A stretch of 64,000 nucleotides of DNA from positions 2,170,001 through 2,234,000 of the forward strand of contig NZ_CP146256.1 of the NCBI RefSeq assembly GCF_039134705.1. The letters are read 5' to 3'. The notes under the pieces are model-generated. The model had not been told where the DNA came from. It saw only the letters and a list, made by a program, of their open reading frames with translations, and made no database searches. Both the position numbers and the translations under genes were made by a program. This document shows positions 19,512-28,293 of the stretch, piece after piece. This DNA is from Kineothrix sp. IPX-CK. Lineage in GTDB: Bacteria > Bacillota > Clostridia > Lachnospirales > Lachnospiraceae. Each line of letters begins with the position of its first letter. The first letter of the stretch is position 1.

Positions 19512-19540
19512 TTTACATGAAGAATAAAATGTGTTAAAAT
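19512..19540 (+). promoter_or_regulatory. Putative rpsO promoter
   Basis: TTTACA at 19512-19517 and TAAAAT at 19535-19540 with a 17-nt spacer, placing the start near 19547, before a structured leader. Confidence 0.6.
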
Positions 19541-19562
19541 GACAAAGTATGATATGGAACCG

Positions 19563-19601
19563 ATACTCAGATTAGGGACGACTCCGACCCCATCTTAGTA
19601 T
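19563..19601 (+). promoter_or_regulatory. rpsO leader stem-loop, candidate S15 autoregulatory site
   Basis: ATACT at 19563-19567, AGAT at 19569-19572 and AGGG at 19574-19577 pair in register with CCCC (19588-19591), ATCT (19592-19595) and AGTAT (19597-19601), forming a bulged stem of about 13 pairs in the 5' leader. S15 represses its own mRNA through leader structures in several phyla; this site is only a candidate. Confidence 0.5.
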
Positions 19602-19631
19602 ACGGCGTTAAGACAAGAAGGAGGAAATCAA

Positions 19632-19898
19632 ATGATTTCAAAGGAAAAGAAAACATCGATTATTCAGGAATACGCCAGAACAGAAGGCGATACCGGTTCA
19701 CCGGAGGTACAGATTGCGGTACTTACAGCGAGAATTCAGGAGCTTACAGAGCATTTGAAGAGCAATTCGAAGGATCATCACTCAAGAAGAGGGCTTCTCA
19801 AAATGGTTGGACAGAGACGTGGTCTTCTCGGTTATTTGAAGAAAACCGACATTGAGAGATACCGTTCTTTAATTGAAAGACTTGGAATCAGAAAGTAA
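19632..19898 (+). CDS. rpsO: 30S ribosomal protein S15
   Basis: 88 residues, the usual length. Typical S15 features: [49 protein letters not shown] and the ending [14 protein letters not shown]15 binds the central domain of 16S rRNA. AGGAGG lies just before the start. Followed by a terminator and pnp, its usual neighbour. Confidence 0.98.
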   Translation: MISKEKKTSIIQEYARTEGDTGSPEVQIAVLTARIQELTEHLKSNSKDHHSRRGLLKMVGQRRGLLGYLKKTDIERYRSLIERLGIRK

Positions 19899-19916
19899 TT
19901 ATTAAATGGAAAAAAG

Positions 19917-19954
19917 GCGGATACAGACTGATAGGTTGCAGTGTCCGTCTTTTT
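19917..19954 (+). terminator. Intrinsic terminator after rpsO
   Basis: GGCGGATAC (19917-19925) pairs with GTGTCCGTC (19941-19949) with two wobble pairs, followed by five T residues. Confidence 0.7.
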
Positions 19955-19977
19955 ATGCGTAAATAGGATATGTTAAT

Positions 19978-20078
19978 AAAAGGCGGAGGGGATACTCCGA
20001 GACCACTGATGTGAGCTCGAACTTAAAATGTTTTCTGCTTCGAGAGTACATCAGTAGTTTCGGTATCTCTTGCCTTTT
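19978..20078 (+). promoter_or_regulatory. Long imperfect hairpin in the pnp leader
   Basis: The segment folds back on itself almost entirely: AAAAGGC (19978-19984) with GCCTTTT (20072-20078), GATA with TATC, CCGAGAC (19997-20003) with GTTTCGG (20057-20063), ACTGATGT (20005-20012) with ACATCAGT (20048-20055), and an apical CTCGAA/TTCGAG. It ends 27 nt before pnp. In enterobacteria a double-stranded pnp leader cut by RNase III mediates PNPase autoregulation; the same function here is inferred. Confidence 0.7.
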
Positions 20079-20105
20079 AAGTATAAAAAAGGAGAAAAAG
20101 AGTAA

Positions 20106-22205
20106 ATGGAAAAAAATTACAAAACTTTTACAATGGATCTTGCTGGCAGAACTCTGAGCATCGATATAGACAGAGTCGGCAAGCAGGCAAACGGCTGCGC
20201 GTTCATGCAGTATGGTGAGACTACCGTGCTTTGCACGGCTACGGCTTCTGAGAAGCCGAGAGAAGGAATCGATTTCTTCCCTTTAAGCGTAGAATATGAA
20301 GAAAAATTATACGCAGTAGGAAAGATTCCCGGTGGCTTTAATAAAAGAGAGGGTAAGGCTTCTGAGAACGCCATTTTGACGAGCCGCGTTATCGACAGAC
20401 CGATGAGACCTCTTTTCCCTAAGGATTACAGAAATGATGTCACTCTCAACAATATGGTAATGTCTGTAGATCCGACCTGCCGTCCTGAATTGGTAGCTAT
20501 GATCGGTTCCGCAGTTGCAACATGTATTTCAGACATTCCCTTTGACGGACCGTGCGCAACGACACAGATAGGCATGATAGACGGTGAGTTCGTCATCAAC
20601 CCTTCCCAAGAGGAGTGGAAAATCGGTGATCTAAATCTTACCGTAGCTTCTACCGCCGAAAAAGTTATTATGATTGAGGCGGGTGCTAACGAGGTACCCG
20701 AAGGTAAGATGATTGAAGCGATTTATATGGCCCATGAAATCAATCAGACGCTGATCGCATTCATCAACAAGATCGTTGACGAAGTAGGAAAAGCGAAGCA
20801 CGAATATACAAGCTGTGCAGTACCGGCGGAAATGTTCGAGGAGATGAAGAAAATAGTAACTCCTGAAGAAATGGAAGAAGCAGTATTCACGGACGAGAAA
20901 CAGGTGCGTGAAGAGAATATAAGAAAGATTACGGCAAAATTAGAAGAGGCCTTTGCGGAGAACGAAGAGTGGCTTGCTATTTTAGGTGAAGCTATTTATC
21001 AGTATGAGAAGAAGACAGTGCGTAAGATGATTTTAAAGGACCATAAGCGTCCGGACGGTCGTGCTATTACGCAGATCAGACATCTTGCTGCCGAAATCGA
21101 TTTGATTCCCAGAGTGCATGGTTCAGCGATGTTTACGCGCGGCCAGACACAGATTTGTACGGTGACGACGCTGGCACCCCTGTCTGATATGCAGAGAATT
21201 GACGGTTTGGATGAAAATGAAGTAAATAAAAGATATATGCATCATTATAATTTTCCGTCCTATTCCGTAGGAGAGACGAAGCCCAGCAGAGGGCCCGGAC
21301 GCCGGGAAATAGGACACGGAGCACTGGCGGAGAAGGCTCTCATTCCGGTACTTCCTACGGAAGAGGAATTCCCGTATGCGATCCGTACGGTATCTGAGAC
21401 GTTTGAATCCAATGGCTCTACCTCTCAGGCGTCTGTCTGTGCATCCACCATGTCCCTTATGGCTGCCGGAGTTCCCATTCGCAGACCGGTTGCAGGTATT
21501 TCCTGCGGTCTTGTGACGGGAGAAGGCGACGATGACTATATCGTGCTTACGGATATTCAGGGCTTGGAAGATTTCTTTGGAGATATGGACTTCAAGGTAG
21601 CGGGTACTCATGATGGAATTACTGCCATTCAGATGGATATTAAGATTCACGGTTTGACCAGACCTATCGTAGAGGAAGCGATTCAAAAGACGAAGGAAGC
21701 GAGAGAGTATATTCTTAATGAGATCATGACTCCCGCTATCGCGGAACCCAGAAAAGAAGTGGGACCGTATGCACCTAAGATTATTTCTGTTCAGATCGAT
21801 CCGGAGAAAATCGGTGATGTGGTAGGACAGCGCGGCAAGACCATTAATGAAATTATTGCGCGCACCGGTGTTAAGATCGATATTACCGATGATGGAAAAG
21901 TATCTATCTGCGGTACAGATGCCGAGATGATGGATAAAGCGGTGGAAATTGTTAAAATCATCACGACTGACTTCGAAGAAGGACAGATTTTCAAAGGGAC
22001 GGTTGTCAGCATAAAGGATTTCGGAGCATTTGTTGAATTTGCGCCGGGTAAAGAAGGAATGGTTCATATTTCCAAGATTGCAAAAGAAAGAATCAATCGT
22101 GTGGAGGATGTACTGTCTCTCGGAGACAAGGTGACGGTAGTATGCCTTGGCAAGGATAAGATGGGAAGACTCAGCTTTTCTATGAAGGACGTAGCTCAGG
22201 TATAA
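20106..22205 (+). CDS. pnp: Polyribonucleotide nucleotidyltransferase (PNPase)
   Basis: 699 residues. Phosphorolytic 3'-5' exoribonuclease and RNA tailing enzyme of the degradosome. Two RNase PH domains separated by a helical domain, then a KH domain (IGDVVGQRGKTINEIIARTG) and an S1 domain (GTVVSIKDFGAFVEFAPGKEGMVHIS). Active-site features include FFPLSVEYEEKLYAVGKIPG, NKREG and the second-core SETFESNGSTSQAS and GDMDFKVAGT. GGAG lies upstream; a terminator follows. Confidence 0.98.
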   Translation: MEKNYKTFTMDLAGRTLSIDIDRVGKQANGCAFMQYGETTVLCTATASEKPREGIDFFPLSVEYEEKLYAVGKIPGGFNKREGKASENAILTSRVIDRPMRPLFPKDYRNDVTLNNMVMSVDPTCRPELVAMIGSAVATCISDIPFDGPCATTQIGMIDGEFVINPSQEEWKIGDLNLTVASTAEKVIMIEAGANEVPEGKMIEAIYMAHEINQTLIAFINKIVDEVGKAKHEYTSCAVPAEMFEEMKKIVTPEEMEEAVFTDEKQVREENIRKITAKLEEAFAENEEWLAILGEAIYQYEKKTVRKMILKDHKRPDGRAITQIRHLAAEIDLIPRVHGSAMFTRGQTQICTVTTLAPLSDMQRIDGLDENEVNKRYMHHYNFPSYSVGETKPSRGPGRREIGHGALAEKALIPVLPTEEEFPYAIRTVSETFESNGSTSQASVCASTMSLMAAGVPIRRPVAGISCGLVTGEGDDDYIVLTDIQGLEDFFGDMDFKVAGTHDGITAIQMDIKIHGLTRPIVEEAIQKTKEAREYILNEIMTPAIAEPRKEVGPYAPKIISVQIDPEKIGDVVGQRGKTINEIIARTGVKIDITDDGKVSICGTDAEMMDKAVEIVKIITTDFEEGQIFKGTVVSIKDFGAFVEFAPGKEGMVHISKIAKERINRVEDVLSLGDKVTVVCLGKDKMGRLSFSMKDVAQV

Positions 22206-22233
22206 TTGAAGAGATAGCAATAAATATGACAAG

Positions 22234-22265
22234 AGGAAGCTTTGATGTATAAAGCTTCCTTTTTA
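22234..22265 (+). terminator. Intrinsic terminator after pnp
   Basis: AGGAAGCTTT (22234-22243) pairs with AAAGCTTCCT (22251-22260), followed by T residues. Confidence 0.9.
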
Positions 22266-22288
22266 TTAAACATATATTATAAAATATA

Positions 22289-22319
22289 TTGACAGATTAT
22301 ACTATGTAATATATAGTAT
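22289..22319 (+). promoter_or_regulatory. Promoter with overlapping dyad operator for padR
   Basis: TTGACA (22289-22294) and TATAGT (22312-22317), 17-nt spacer. The dyad ATACTAT (22299-22305) and ATAGTAT (22313-22319) covers the -10. PadR regulators commonly repress their own promoters through such AT-rich dyads, so autorepression is likely. Confidence 0.65.
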
Positions 22320-22339
22320 TATGTATAAGAAGGTATTAT

Positions 22340-22642
22340 ATGGATGCACAACTAAGAAAAGGATTTTTGGAATTTTGTGTTTTGGCTGTTTTGGAAAAGC
22401 AAGATTCTTATGGATATCAAATTATAAAGGATATATCGTGTCATATCGAGATTTCAGAGGCAACCTTGTATACTATATTACGGAGAATGGAAGCAGGGAA
22501 TAATGTAATCTCATATATGGTAGAACATAACCATCGGTTGCGTAAATATTTTCATTTAACGGATAAGGGTCATATATATTTAGGTATGTTTCGTCAAGAA
22601 AGGGAGCAAATAATTAAAATTTTAGATTTTATTGGGAAGTAG
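22340..22642 (+). CDS. PadR-family transcriptional regulator
   Basis: 100 residues: the PadR winged helix without a long C-terminal domain. Seen: FLEFCVLAVLEKQDSYGYQII, EATLYTILRRMEAGN and RKYFHLTDKG, standard PadR motifs. Normally EGTLYP appears; here EATLYT. Forms a pair with the DUF1700 gene starting 10 nt downstream, a common regulator/membrane protein arrangement for envelope stress. The gene is much more AT-rich than pnp upstream, suggesting later acquisition. Confidence 0.9.
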   Translation: MDAQLRKGFLEFCVLAVLEKQDSYGYQIIKDISCHIEISEATLYTILRRMEAGNNVISYMVEHNHRLRKYFHLTDKGHIYLGMFRQEREQIIKILDFIGK

Positions 22643-22652
22643 GCAAATAAAA

Positions 22653-23312
22653 ATGAAGAATCAATTTTTAAAGGAATTGAATCATGAACTAAAGCGTTTG
22701 ACGAAAGATGAGAGAAAAAAGAGCATTAATGACTATGAAGAAATAATTTTGGATAAAATGGAAAATGGTATGACGGAAGAAAATGCCGTTTATAGTTTGG
22801 GCAATGTCAAACAAATAGCAGAGGACATTATAAATTCTTATGAAGATCTGGATGAAAAAAAAGAGGATAATTATAAGAAATTTAGTATAATATATCCCTT
22901 TGTAGATATATGTATAATCGGTGTATCGTACCTATTGGCATATTACTTATGTCTTGGCAGTGGTCTGTATGGAAGAGGAAATTTACATTTATCATTTGGA
23001 AAATATATGTTTGGTCTGGTTTTTATCATACCAGGTTATTTGGTTTTATATTATTTTTTTAAAGCTTATATTACAAAATATATTCATGGGTATCGTTGGG
23101 AAATGAAGAATATTTTTTGGGCAAACTTGGTAGGAATAATCATTTTTTTAATAATATTATATCTCTTTAATATTTTTGAGTTTTCGAGGATTATGGTATT
23201 GACTTTCTGGGTCATAAACATTTTACTAGAATTTACAATGCGAAATTCTGCTTTTTGGGGCTTGATGAGACTTTGCAAGAGGATTCAATCTAAAAAATAT
23301 AATTACTTTTAA
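22653..23312 (+). CDS. DUF1700-type membrane protein
   Basis: 219 residues from ATG 22653; an in-frame TTG at 22632 overlaps padR and is less likely. The N-terminal region (KELNHELKRLTKDERKKSINDYEEII ... NGMTEENAVYSLG) is the helical DUF1700/HAAS domain usual next to PadR genes. Four hydrophobic segments follow (near 80-100, 115-135, 155-180, 190-205) and a short basic tail. Function unknown; family context suggests envelope sensing. The third gene often found in such operons, a DUF4097 protein, is absent: the IS21 element begins 18 nt further on, so the operon may have been cut by the insertion. Confidence 0.8.
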   Translation: MKNQFLKELNHELKRLTKDERKKSINDYEEIILDKMENGMTEENAVYSLGNVKQIAEDIINSYEDLDEKKEDNYKKFSIIYPFVDICIIGVSYLLAYYLCLGSGLYGRGNLHLSFGKYMFGLVFIIPGYLVLYYFFKAYITKYIHGYRWEMKNIFWANLVGIIIFLIILYLFNIFEFSRIMVLTFWVINILLEFTMRNSAFWGLMRLCKRIQSKKYNYF

Positions 23313-23329
23313 ATAATTTATTTGTTTTT

Positions 23330-23420
23330 CTGCATATTCCGGTCAATCTGCATGCCGATTCCGATAGCAACTGCATGGCACTTCCGACCGGTTCTGCACG
23401 CCTTTCCGCTTTAACTGCAT
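23330..23420 (+). repeat. IS21 left-end multiple repeats
   Basis: CTGCATGCCGATTCCG-like copies begin at 23330 (shortened), 23348, 23371 and 23394, with a partial CTGCAT at 23415. Three copies are spaced exactly 23 bp apart, about two helix turns. In IS21 elements such repeats bind the transposase. Confidence 0.8.
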
Positions 23421-23444
23421 AAATATTTTCAACGTGTTATAGTT

Positions 23445-23474
23445 CTTTCGTAGTCATAAAACAAACTACGAAAG
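23445..23474 (+). promoter_or_regulatory. Hairpin covering the istA ribosome binding site
   Basis: CTTTCGTAGT (23445-23454) and ACTACGAAAG (23465-23474) form a perfect 10-bp stem with a 10-nt loop. The right arm includes the first bases of AAAGGAGG, so a transcript entering from outside would hide the ribosome binding site of the transposase. Confidence 0.7.
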
Positions 23475-23485
23475 GAGGCATGCAA

Positions 23486-25033
23486 ATGCAAGACTACAAC
23501 ACTATTATTTGCGTGATTCAAATGCGCCAGAATAAGTGCTCAATCAGTGTGATCCAAGACCGATATCATATCGGCTCCGGAACGGTGCAGCTTATTCTAA
23601 AACGTTACAATGCTTCGGGTTTCGCCCTGGAGCAACTAAAATCCATGGAACCACCTGAGGTTGAGATGCTGTTTTATCCACCCGAGAACCTACAACGCAA
23701 AGACATCCAACTACCAGAATTCCAGCACTATTTCAATCGTATTCATTCCAAAGGAAGTAAGGTGAATGTATCTTACTGTTGGATGGAATACAAACAGGAA
23801 CATCCTGATGGATACGAACAATCCCAGTTCTACGAACTTTATAACCGCTTCGTAGAACAAAACTTTGGAAAGCGTGATGTCAAGATGGCAGTGGAACGCG
23901 TTCCCGGAGAAAAAATGTACATCGATTGGGTCGGTGACCAACCAGAGCTATTAATGGATCCAGAAACCGGCGAAATACGGAAGGTACATTTATTCGTAAC
24001 CACGATGGGACTTAGCAGCTATATCTATGCGGAAGCATTCTTAGATGAAAAGTTGCAAAGCTTCTCGACAGGAACGGTTCATGCACTTCAATTCTATGAA
24101 GGGATACCTAAGTATCTTGTTCCTGACAATTTAAAAGCTGCTGTTACAAAGCATACCAAGGATGAGCTGATTTTACAGTCTGCTTATTCTGATCTGGAAG
24201 ATTTCTACGATACGATCGTACTCCCTCCACCGCCTCGAAAACCGAAAGGGAAACCTACCGTGGAGAATCACGTGCGCTATCTTGAAACCCATCTTGTAGA
24301 AAAACTCAAAGAGAACATTTATATCTCTTTGGAAGAGTTGAACGCTGACATACAAAAAATAGTAGCGACCCTCAACTCTAGGAAATTTCAAAACAAGAAT
24401 TACTCAAGAGCCGACGCATTTGTAAAGTACGACAAACCGTGTATGAAACCACTGCCAGGCGGATGCTTCACGGTATGCGATTACAAAACAGTCACAAGAA
24501 TTCCTGATAATTACCACATCGAGTATGACGATCACTACTATTCAGTAGTGTATACCCATTGTGGAAAACCTGCAATTATAAAGGCAACAGCATCAGAAAT
24601 CCGTATCTGCGATGGATACAACAGATTGATCTGCAAACACAAACGGTCTTACAAGGACTTTCCCAAATACATCACAGAAGATAGTCATATGAGACCGGAA
24701 CACCTTTACTACAAGGAAGTCAATGAAAAGGATGGTGCTTACTATAGGCGCTGGGCTTCAGTATTCGGACCTAACATGGAAGAATGCATTGATAGGCTAC
24801 TGAAAGCTTCTAAACACGAGGAACAAGCCTATAATGCGTGTGCTGGGCTTCTTCATACGGTAAAAGAAATGCCGCATGGAATCGTAGAAGAAACAGCACG
24901 TCAGTGTATTCAAATGAACTCCTGCCGTTACAAAACATTTAAGCAGGTATTAAGTCGAATGCAAAGCAATCCGATTAGTCCAGGAGTTCTTCCTGAACAC
25001 GAAAACATCCGAGGAAAGGGCTTCTATAAGTAA
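23486..25033 (+). CDS. istA: IS21-family transposase IstA
   Basis: 515 residues from ATG 23486; the ATG at 23480 lies 1 nt from AGGAGG and is too close. N-terminal helix-turn-helix (SISVIQDRYHIGSGTVQLILKRYNASG), then a DDE integrase core: first Asp in EKMYIDWVGD, second Asp in YLVPDNLKAAV, Glu in GKPTVENHVRYLETHL. C-terminal region has the KPAIIKATASEIRICDGYNRLICKHKRSY strand region common in IstA. The frame is intact. istB follows after 1 nt. Confidence 0.94.
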   Translation: MQDYNTIICVIQMRQNKCSISVIQDRYHIGSGTVQLILKRYNASGFALEQLKSMEPPEVEMLFYPPENLQRKDIQLPEFQHYFNRIHSKGSKVNVSYCWMEYKQEHPDGYEQSQFYELYNRFVEQNFGKRDVKMAVERVPGEKMYIDWVGDQPELLMDPETGEIRKVHLFVTTMGLSSYIYAEAFLDEKLQSFSTGTVHALQFYEGIPKYLVPDNLKAAVTKHTKDELILQSAYSDLEDFYDTIVLPPPPRKPKGKPTVENHVRYLETHLVEKLKENIYISLEELNADIQKIVATLNSRKFQNKNYSRADAFVKYDKPCMKPLPGGCFTVCDYKTVTRIPDNYHIEYDDHYYSVVYTHCGKPAIIKATASEIRICDGYNRLICKHKRSYKDFPKYITEDSHMRPEHLYYKEVNEKDGAYYRRWASVFGPNMEECIDRLLKASKHEEQAYNACAGLLHTVKEMPHGIVEETARQCIQMNSCRYKTFKQVLSRMQSNPISPGVLPEHENIRGKGFYK

Positions 25034-25034
25034 G

Positions 25035-25694
25035 GTGAGAATTATGGCTTATACACAAAAAAACTATACATACAATGACAAGCTAAGCACTGATGAAAAT
25101 CTGTTATTGGACAAACTATTTAAACTCCGCCTGTCCCACATGTCGGAGGCATTGGAGAAGCAGTTCCTTAACCCCAACACGGCACTCGAGGACTTTCATA
25201 CCCGTATATCTGAGATTATTCACTATGAATGGGATCAGCGTCAGAACACAAAGTTCAACAAGCTACTTAAGAAAGCGTCCTTGAAATATCCGACTGCAGA
25301 CTTTGATTCTGGTCTTTACGAATCAGATCGTATGCTGGATACTCACACCATTGAGTTACTACAAAAATGTGAATGGATTGACGAACCTAAAAATCTATTG
25401 ATTACTGGTAGCGCTGGGGCAGGCAAAACTTATATCGCGAATGCACTATGCATTACCGCTTTACAACAGCTACGAACAGTAAAATATATCAGAGCCAATG
25501 CACTTCTTCTAGAAAGTGAAAAGGCACGTCAACTTGGTCATGCCTACGATTATACAAATCAGATGGCAGCTTATGACTTGCTGGTAATTGATGATTTCGG
25601 TCTTATGGAACTAAGCATGGATAAGTGCCGTGACCTCTTTGAAATCATTGAAACAAGAGATTGTAAAAAGGCAACAATGATTGTATCTCAATGA
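25035..25694 (+). pseudogene. istB: IS21 helper ATPase IstB, C-terminally truncated
   Basis: 219 residues instead of about 250. AAA+ ATPase that activates IstA. Walker A is in LITGSAGAGKTYIANALC and Walker B in LLVIDDFGLMELS; the frame stops right after KATMIVSQ, where full-length relatives continue with a segment resembling LPVxxWYD. Loss of the arginine-containing sensor region and C-terminal helices should impair function. Downstream DNA is unrelated. Confidence 0.9.
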
Positions 25695-25917
25695 GATTAC
25701 TCCATTTATTGTAGTTTCAAAGACTAAGACGTACATGATTTCATATGAAGGGCATATTACTCCACCTGCAACATTTAGTTATTCTGGCTATGAGAGTGAC
25801 TGGAATACTAATATGAGTGGTACATTATATTTAAAGATGTATAATTATGATATTTGGCCACATTTTCCTAAATCTACGAATGCAACATATGAAGGAACAA
25901 TTGTTGGAACTATCTAG
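25690..25917 (+). pseudogene. 3' remnant of an unrelated secreted-type protein gene
   Basis: About 75 codons in an open frame directly after the istB break, reading ITPFIVVSKTKTYMISYEG ... SGTLYLKMYNYDIWPHFP ... TYEGTIVGTI. It is rich in Thr, Ser, Tyr and Gly and looks like the beta-rich end of a secreted protein. It has no start codon or ribosome binding site of its own; the only upstream in-frame start is a TTG within istB. The parent family is not recognised. Probably what remained after a deletion joining the IS to another gene. Confidence 0.65.
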
Positions 25918-25990
25918 AGATTAAGAAGAGGTATTGATTTTATGTCTAAAATCGGTGTCTCTGTCAGATTTGATTTACCATTCTAAGTTC

Positions 25991-26028
25991 AAAAGTCTGC
26001 CGTACAAATTTAAGTGCGGCAGACTTTT
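25991..26028 (+). terminator. Intrinsic terminator, nearly identical to the one at 28294
   Basis: AAAAGTCTGCCG (25991-26002) pairs with CGGCAGACTTTT (26017-26028), then T residues. It works in either direction by symmetry. Compared with the copy at 28294-28330 there are three substitutions and one single-base gap. Confidence 0.9.
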
Positions 26029-26141
26029 TGAATAAATATATATTTTTAACGGACTCAAATAACAAAAGAAATAATCCTGGATTTCTGTGCCTTAGCAGCT
26101 ATATTTCCAGATGGATTAATGAGATTAAAAAAATATTATTA

Positions 26142-26172
26142 TTGATAAATAGTGTATAAGAACTGATATAAT
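26142..26172 (+). promoter_or_regulatory. Putative promoter of the YyaL-like gene
   Basis: TATAAT at 26167-26172 and TTGATA at 26142-26147; the 19-nt spacer is long. The gene starts about 80 nt downstream, with CGGAGGAA before it. Confidence 0.45.
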
Positions 26173-26255
26173 ATGAATACTGAAAATAAATAGATTTGTA
26201 TATTCACATAACACCTTTTCACGTGGTGGAATAAAAAGTTATCGGAGGAATCAGT

Positions 26256-28277
26256 TTGAATAAATTAGGTAAAGAAAAATCCCCCTATCTGCTCCAGCAT
26301 GCCGCGAATCCTGTAAACTGGTTTCCTTGGAAGCCGGAGGCCTTTGAGCGGGCAGCACGAGAAGACAAACCTGTTTTTTTAAGTATTGGATACAGTACCT
26401 GCCACTGGTGTCATGTCATGGCGCATGAATCCTTTGAGGATGCCGATGTAGCGGCAGTCCTTAACGGCGATTATATCTGTATCAAGGTAGATCGAGAGGA
26501 ACGTCCTGATATTGATGCAGTCTATATGGCGGCATGTCAAATGCTCACCGGATCAGGCGGCTGGCCCCTTACTGTTATCATGACGCCGGCGCAAAAACCA
26601 TTCTGGGCCGGAACCTATTTGCCTAAAACGGCAGCCTATGGCAGAATGGGACTTATGGAACTATTAACAGCGGTCAAACAGTTGTGGGAAACGGACCGGA
26701 AGATGCTTCTTTCAAAGGGAGAACAAGTTACAGCCTTATTAAATGAACAGCAGGGAATCCTCGGAAAGAACATGGAACCTGATAAAGCTCTTTTGGCAAA
26801 AGCGGCTGAACAATTTAAGAGAATATATGATACGCAGTGGGGAGGATTCGGAACAGCCCCCAAATTCCCGGCACCGCACAATCTGTTATTCCTTTTACGT
26901 TATTCTCTGCTGGAGAAAGACTCTTCTGCGTTAGAAATGGTAAAGCACTCGCTTACTCAAATGTTCCGCGGCGGTATATTCGACCACCTTGGCTGCGGTT
27001 TCTCCCGCTATTCCACCGATGAAAAATGGCTTATACCTCATTTCGAAAAAATGCTCTATGACAATGCCTTGCTCACGCTTGCCTATTTGGATGCATACCA
27101 TATCACCAATGATATATTTTTTCAAATGGTAGCAGAACGTACTCTGGATTATGTGATGCGCGAACTGCATGATGAAAAAGGTGGGTTTTATTGCGGACAA
27201 GATGCAGACAGCGATGGTGTCGAGGGTAAATATTATGTATTTACAAAACGGGAAGTATTTAATATATTGGGTGAACAGGACGGAGACATTTTCTGCTTAT
27301 GGTATGGGATCACTGAGCATGGGAATTTCGAAGGAATGAACATTTTAAATTTACTGGACAATCCTAAATATACCGAGGAGGATTCCTGTATAAAAGAACT
27401 TTCTCATAAGCTGTACACTTACCGACTGAACCGTACTAAGCTGCATAAAGATGATAAGGTGCTTACTTCGTGGAATGCACTTATGATCGCAGCTTTGGCA
27501 AAAGCGGGGTGGCTGTTTGGCAGACCGGAATATATACAAAGAGCAAAGGAAGGGCAGTACTTTCTGCAAAATACTCTGACTGATGGGAATGGTGAATTAA
27601 AGGTTCGTTGGCGTGAAGGTGAGGCGGCACATGACGGTCAGTTGGATGATTATGCGTTTTATGCCTATGCCTTACTTGAATTGTATAAAGCCACGTTTGA
27701 AATTGAATATCTACAGCAGGCTATCAACATTTCAGAACGGATGACCGATCTATTCTGGGATCAGGAACGAGGCGGATTTTTCCTCTATTCCAAAGATAGT
27801 GAGCAGTTGGTCAGTTGTCCGAAAGAAACTTATGACGGGGCGATGCCATCCGGCAATTCGGTAGCGGCAGTTGTGCTGGAATGCCTTTCAAAATTGACAG
27901 GTGATACAAAGTGGCAGCAAATGAGTTACCGGCAATTTTGCTTTTTAGCCGGGGCAATACAGGATTATCCTGCCGGACACAGCATGGCGTTGCTTGCGGT
28001 CTCTCAGGCAGTTTATTCTTCTTTTGAACTTGTCTGTGTAACTTCGGAAAAAAATGTTCCAAAGGAATTAGTCACCTGTTTGAAAAGAACACCTTTACCC
28101 AATTTGTCATTACTCATTAAAACAAATGAAAATAAGGATGAATTGGAACGTGCAGCCCCTTTTACGTCAAGCTATCCGATTCCGGAAACTGGAACGACGT
28201 ATTACTTGTGTCATAACGGTGTTTGTTCCGCACCGTTTAACAATCTTCCGGCATTATTTGATCAATTGCACACTTGA
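26256..28277 (+). CDS. YyaL-like thioredoxin-domain protein (DUF255)
   Basis: 673 residues, starting with TTG, supported by CGGAGGAA 8 nt upstream and the family start ([24 protein letters not shown]). The N-terminal thioredoxin-like DUF255 domain (1-165) carries the [17 protein letters not shown] active-site motif and [11 protein letters not shown]. The remaining about 500 residues form an (alpha/alpha)6-barrel similar to N-acylglucosamine epimerases, with [20 protein letters not shown] and [13 protein letters not shown]. Homologous to human SPATA20; the reaction is not established. The gene has its own promoter and ends at a bidirectional terminator shared with the convergent mini glycyl-radical gene. 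Confidence 0.92.
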   Translation: MNKLGKEKSPYLLQHAANPVNWFPWKPEAFERAAREDKPVFLSIGYSTCHWCHVMAHESFEDADVAAVLNGDYICIKVDREERPDIDAVYMAACQMLTGSGGWPLTVIMTPAQKPFWAGTYLPKTAAYGRMGLMELLTAVKQLWETDRKMLLSKGEQVTALLNEQQGILGKNMEPDKALLAKAAEQFKRIYDTQWGGFGTAPKFPAPHNLLFLLRYSLLEKDSSALEMVKHSLTQMFRGGIFDHLGCGFSRYSTDEKWLIPHFEKMLYDNALLTLAYLDAYHITNDIFFQMVAERTLDYVMRELHDEKGGFYCGQDADSDGVEGKYYVFTKREVFNILGEQDGDIFCLWYGITEHGNFEGMNILNLLDNPKYTEEDSCIKELSHKLYTYRLNRTKLHKDDKVLTSWNALMIAALAKAGWLFGRPEYIQRAKEGQYFLQNTLTDGNGELKVRWREGEAAHDGQLDDYAFYAYALLELYKATFEIEYLQQAINISERMTDLFWDQERGGFFLYSKDSEQLVSCPKETYDGAMPSGNSVAAVVLECLSKLTGDTKWQQMSYRQFCFLAGAIQDYPAGHSMALLAVSQAVYSSFELVCVTSEKNVPKELVTCLKRTPLPNLSLLIKTNENKDELERAAPFTSSYPIPETGTTYYLCHNGVCSAPFNNLPALFDQLHT

Positions 28278-28293
28278 AGGTGATTTCAACAAT

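Larger units (their letters stand above)
23330..25692 (+). mobile_element. IS21-family insertion sequence, right end missing
   Basis: Contains istA and most of istB with the family's terminal multiple repeats on the left side. The right part is lost: istB stops at the SQ of its ATMIVSQ motif and the sequence changes into an unrelated reading frame near 25692, with no matching right-end repeats in the following 560 nt. The left boundary is set at the first repeat copy and is approximate. It is probably immobile unless a partner supplies the missing parts. Confidence 0.85.
25918..26255. other. Intergenic region without a supported gene
   Basis: 338 nt of AT-rich DNA. It holds a strong terminator (25991-26028) and a weak promoter (26142-26172), both listed separately. 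A 14-codon frame at 25942 has a purine-rich stretch upstream but no recognisable product; no other feature is seen. Confidence 0.6.

Noticed and set aside
21123..22232. 369-codon open frame opposite pnp
   Set aside because: Antisense to conserved pnp domains, no promoter or ribosome binding site, low-complexity composition typical of shadow frames.
25918..26255. T-box leader or small gene before the YyaL-like gene
   Set aside because: No T-box sequence or antiterminator was found, and the short frames lack recognisable products.
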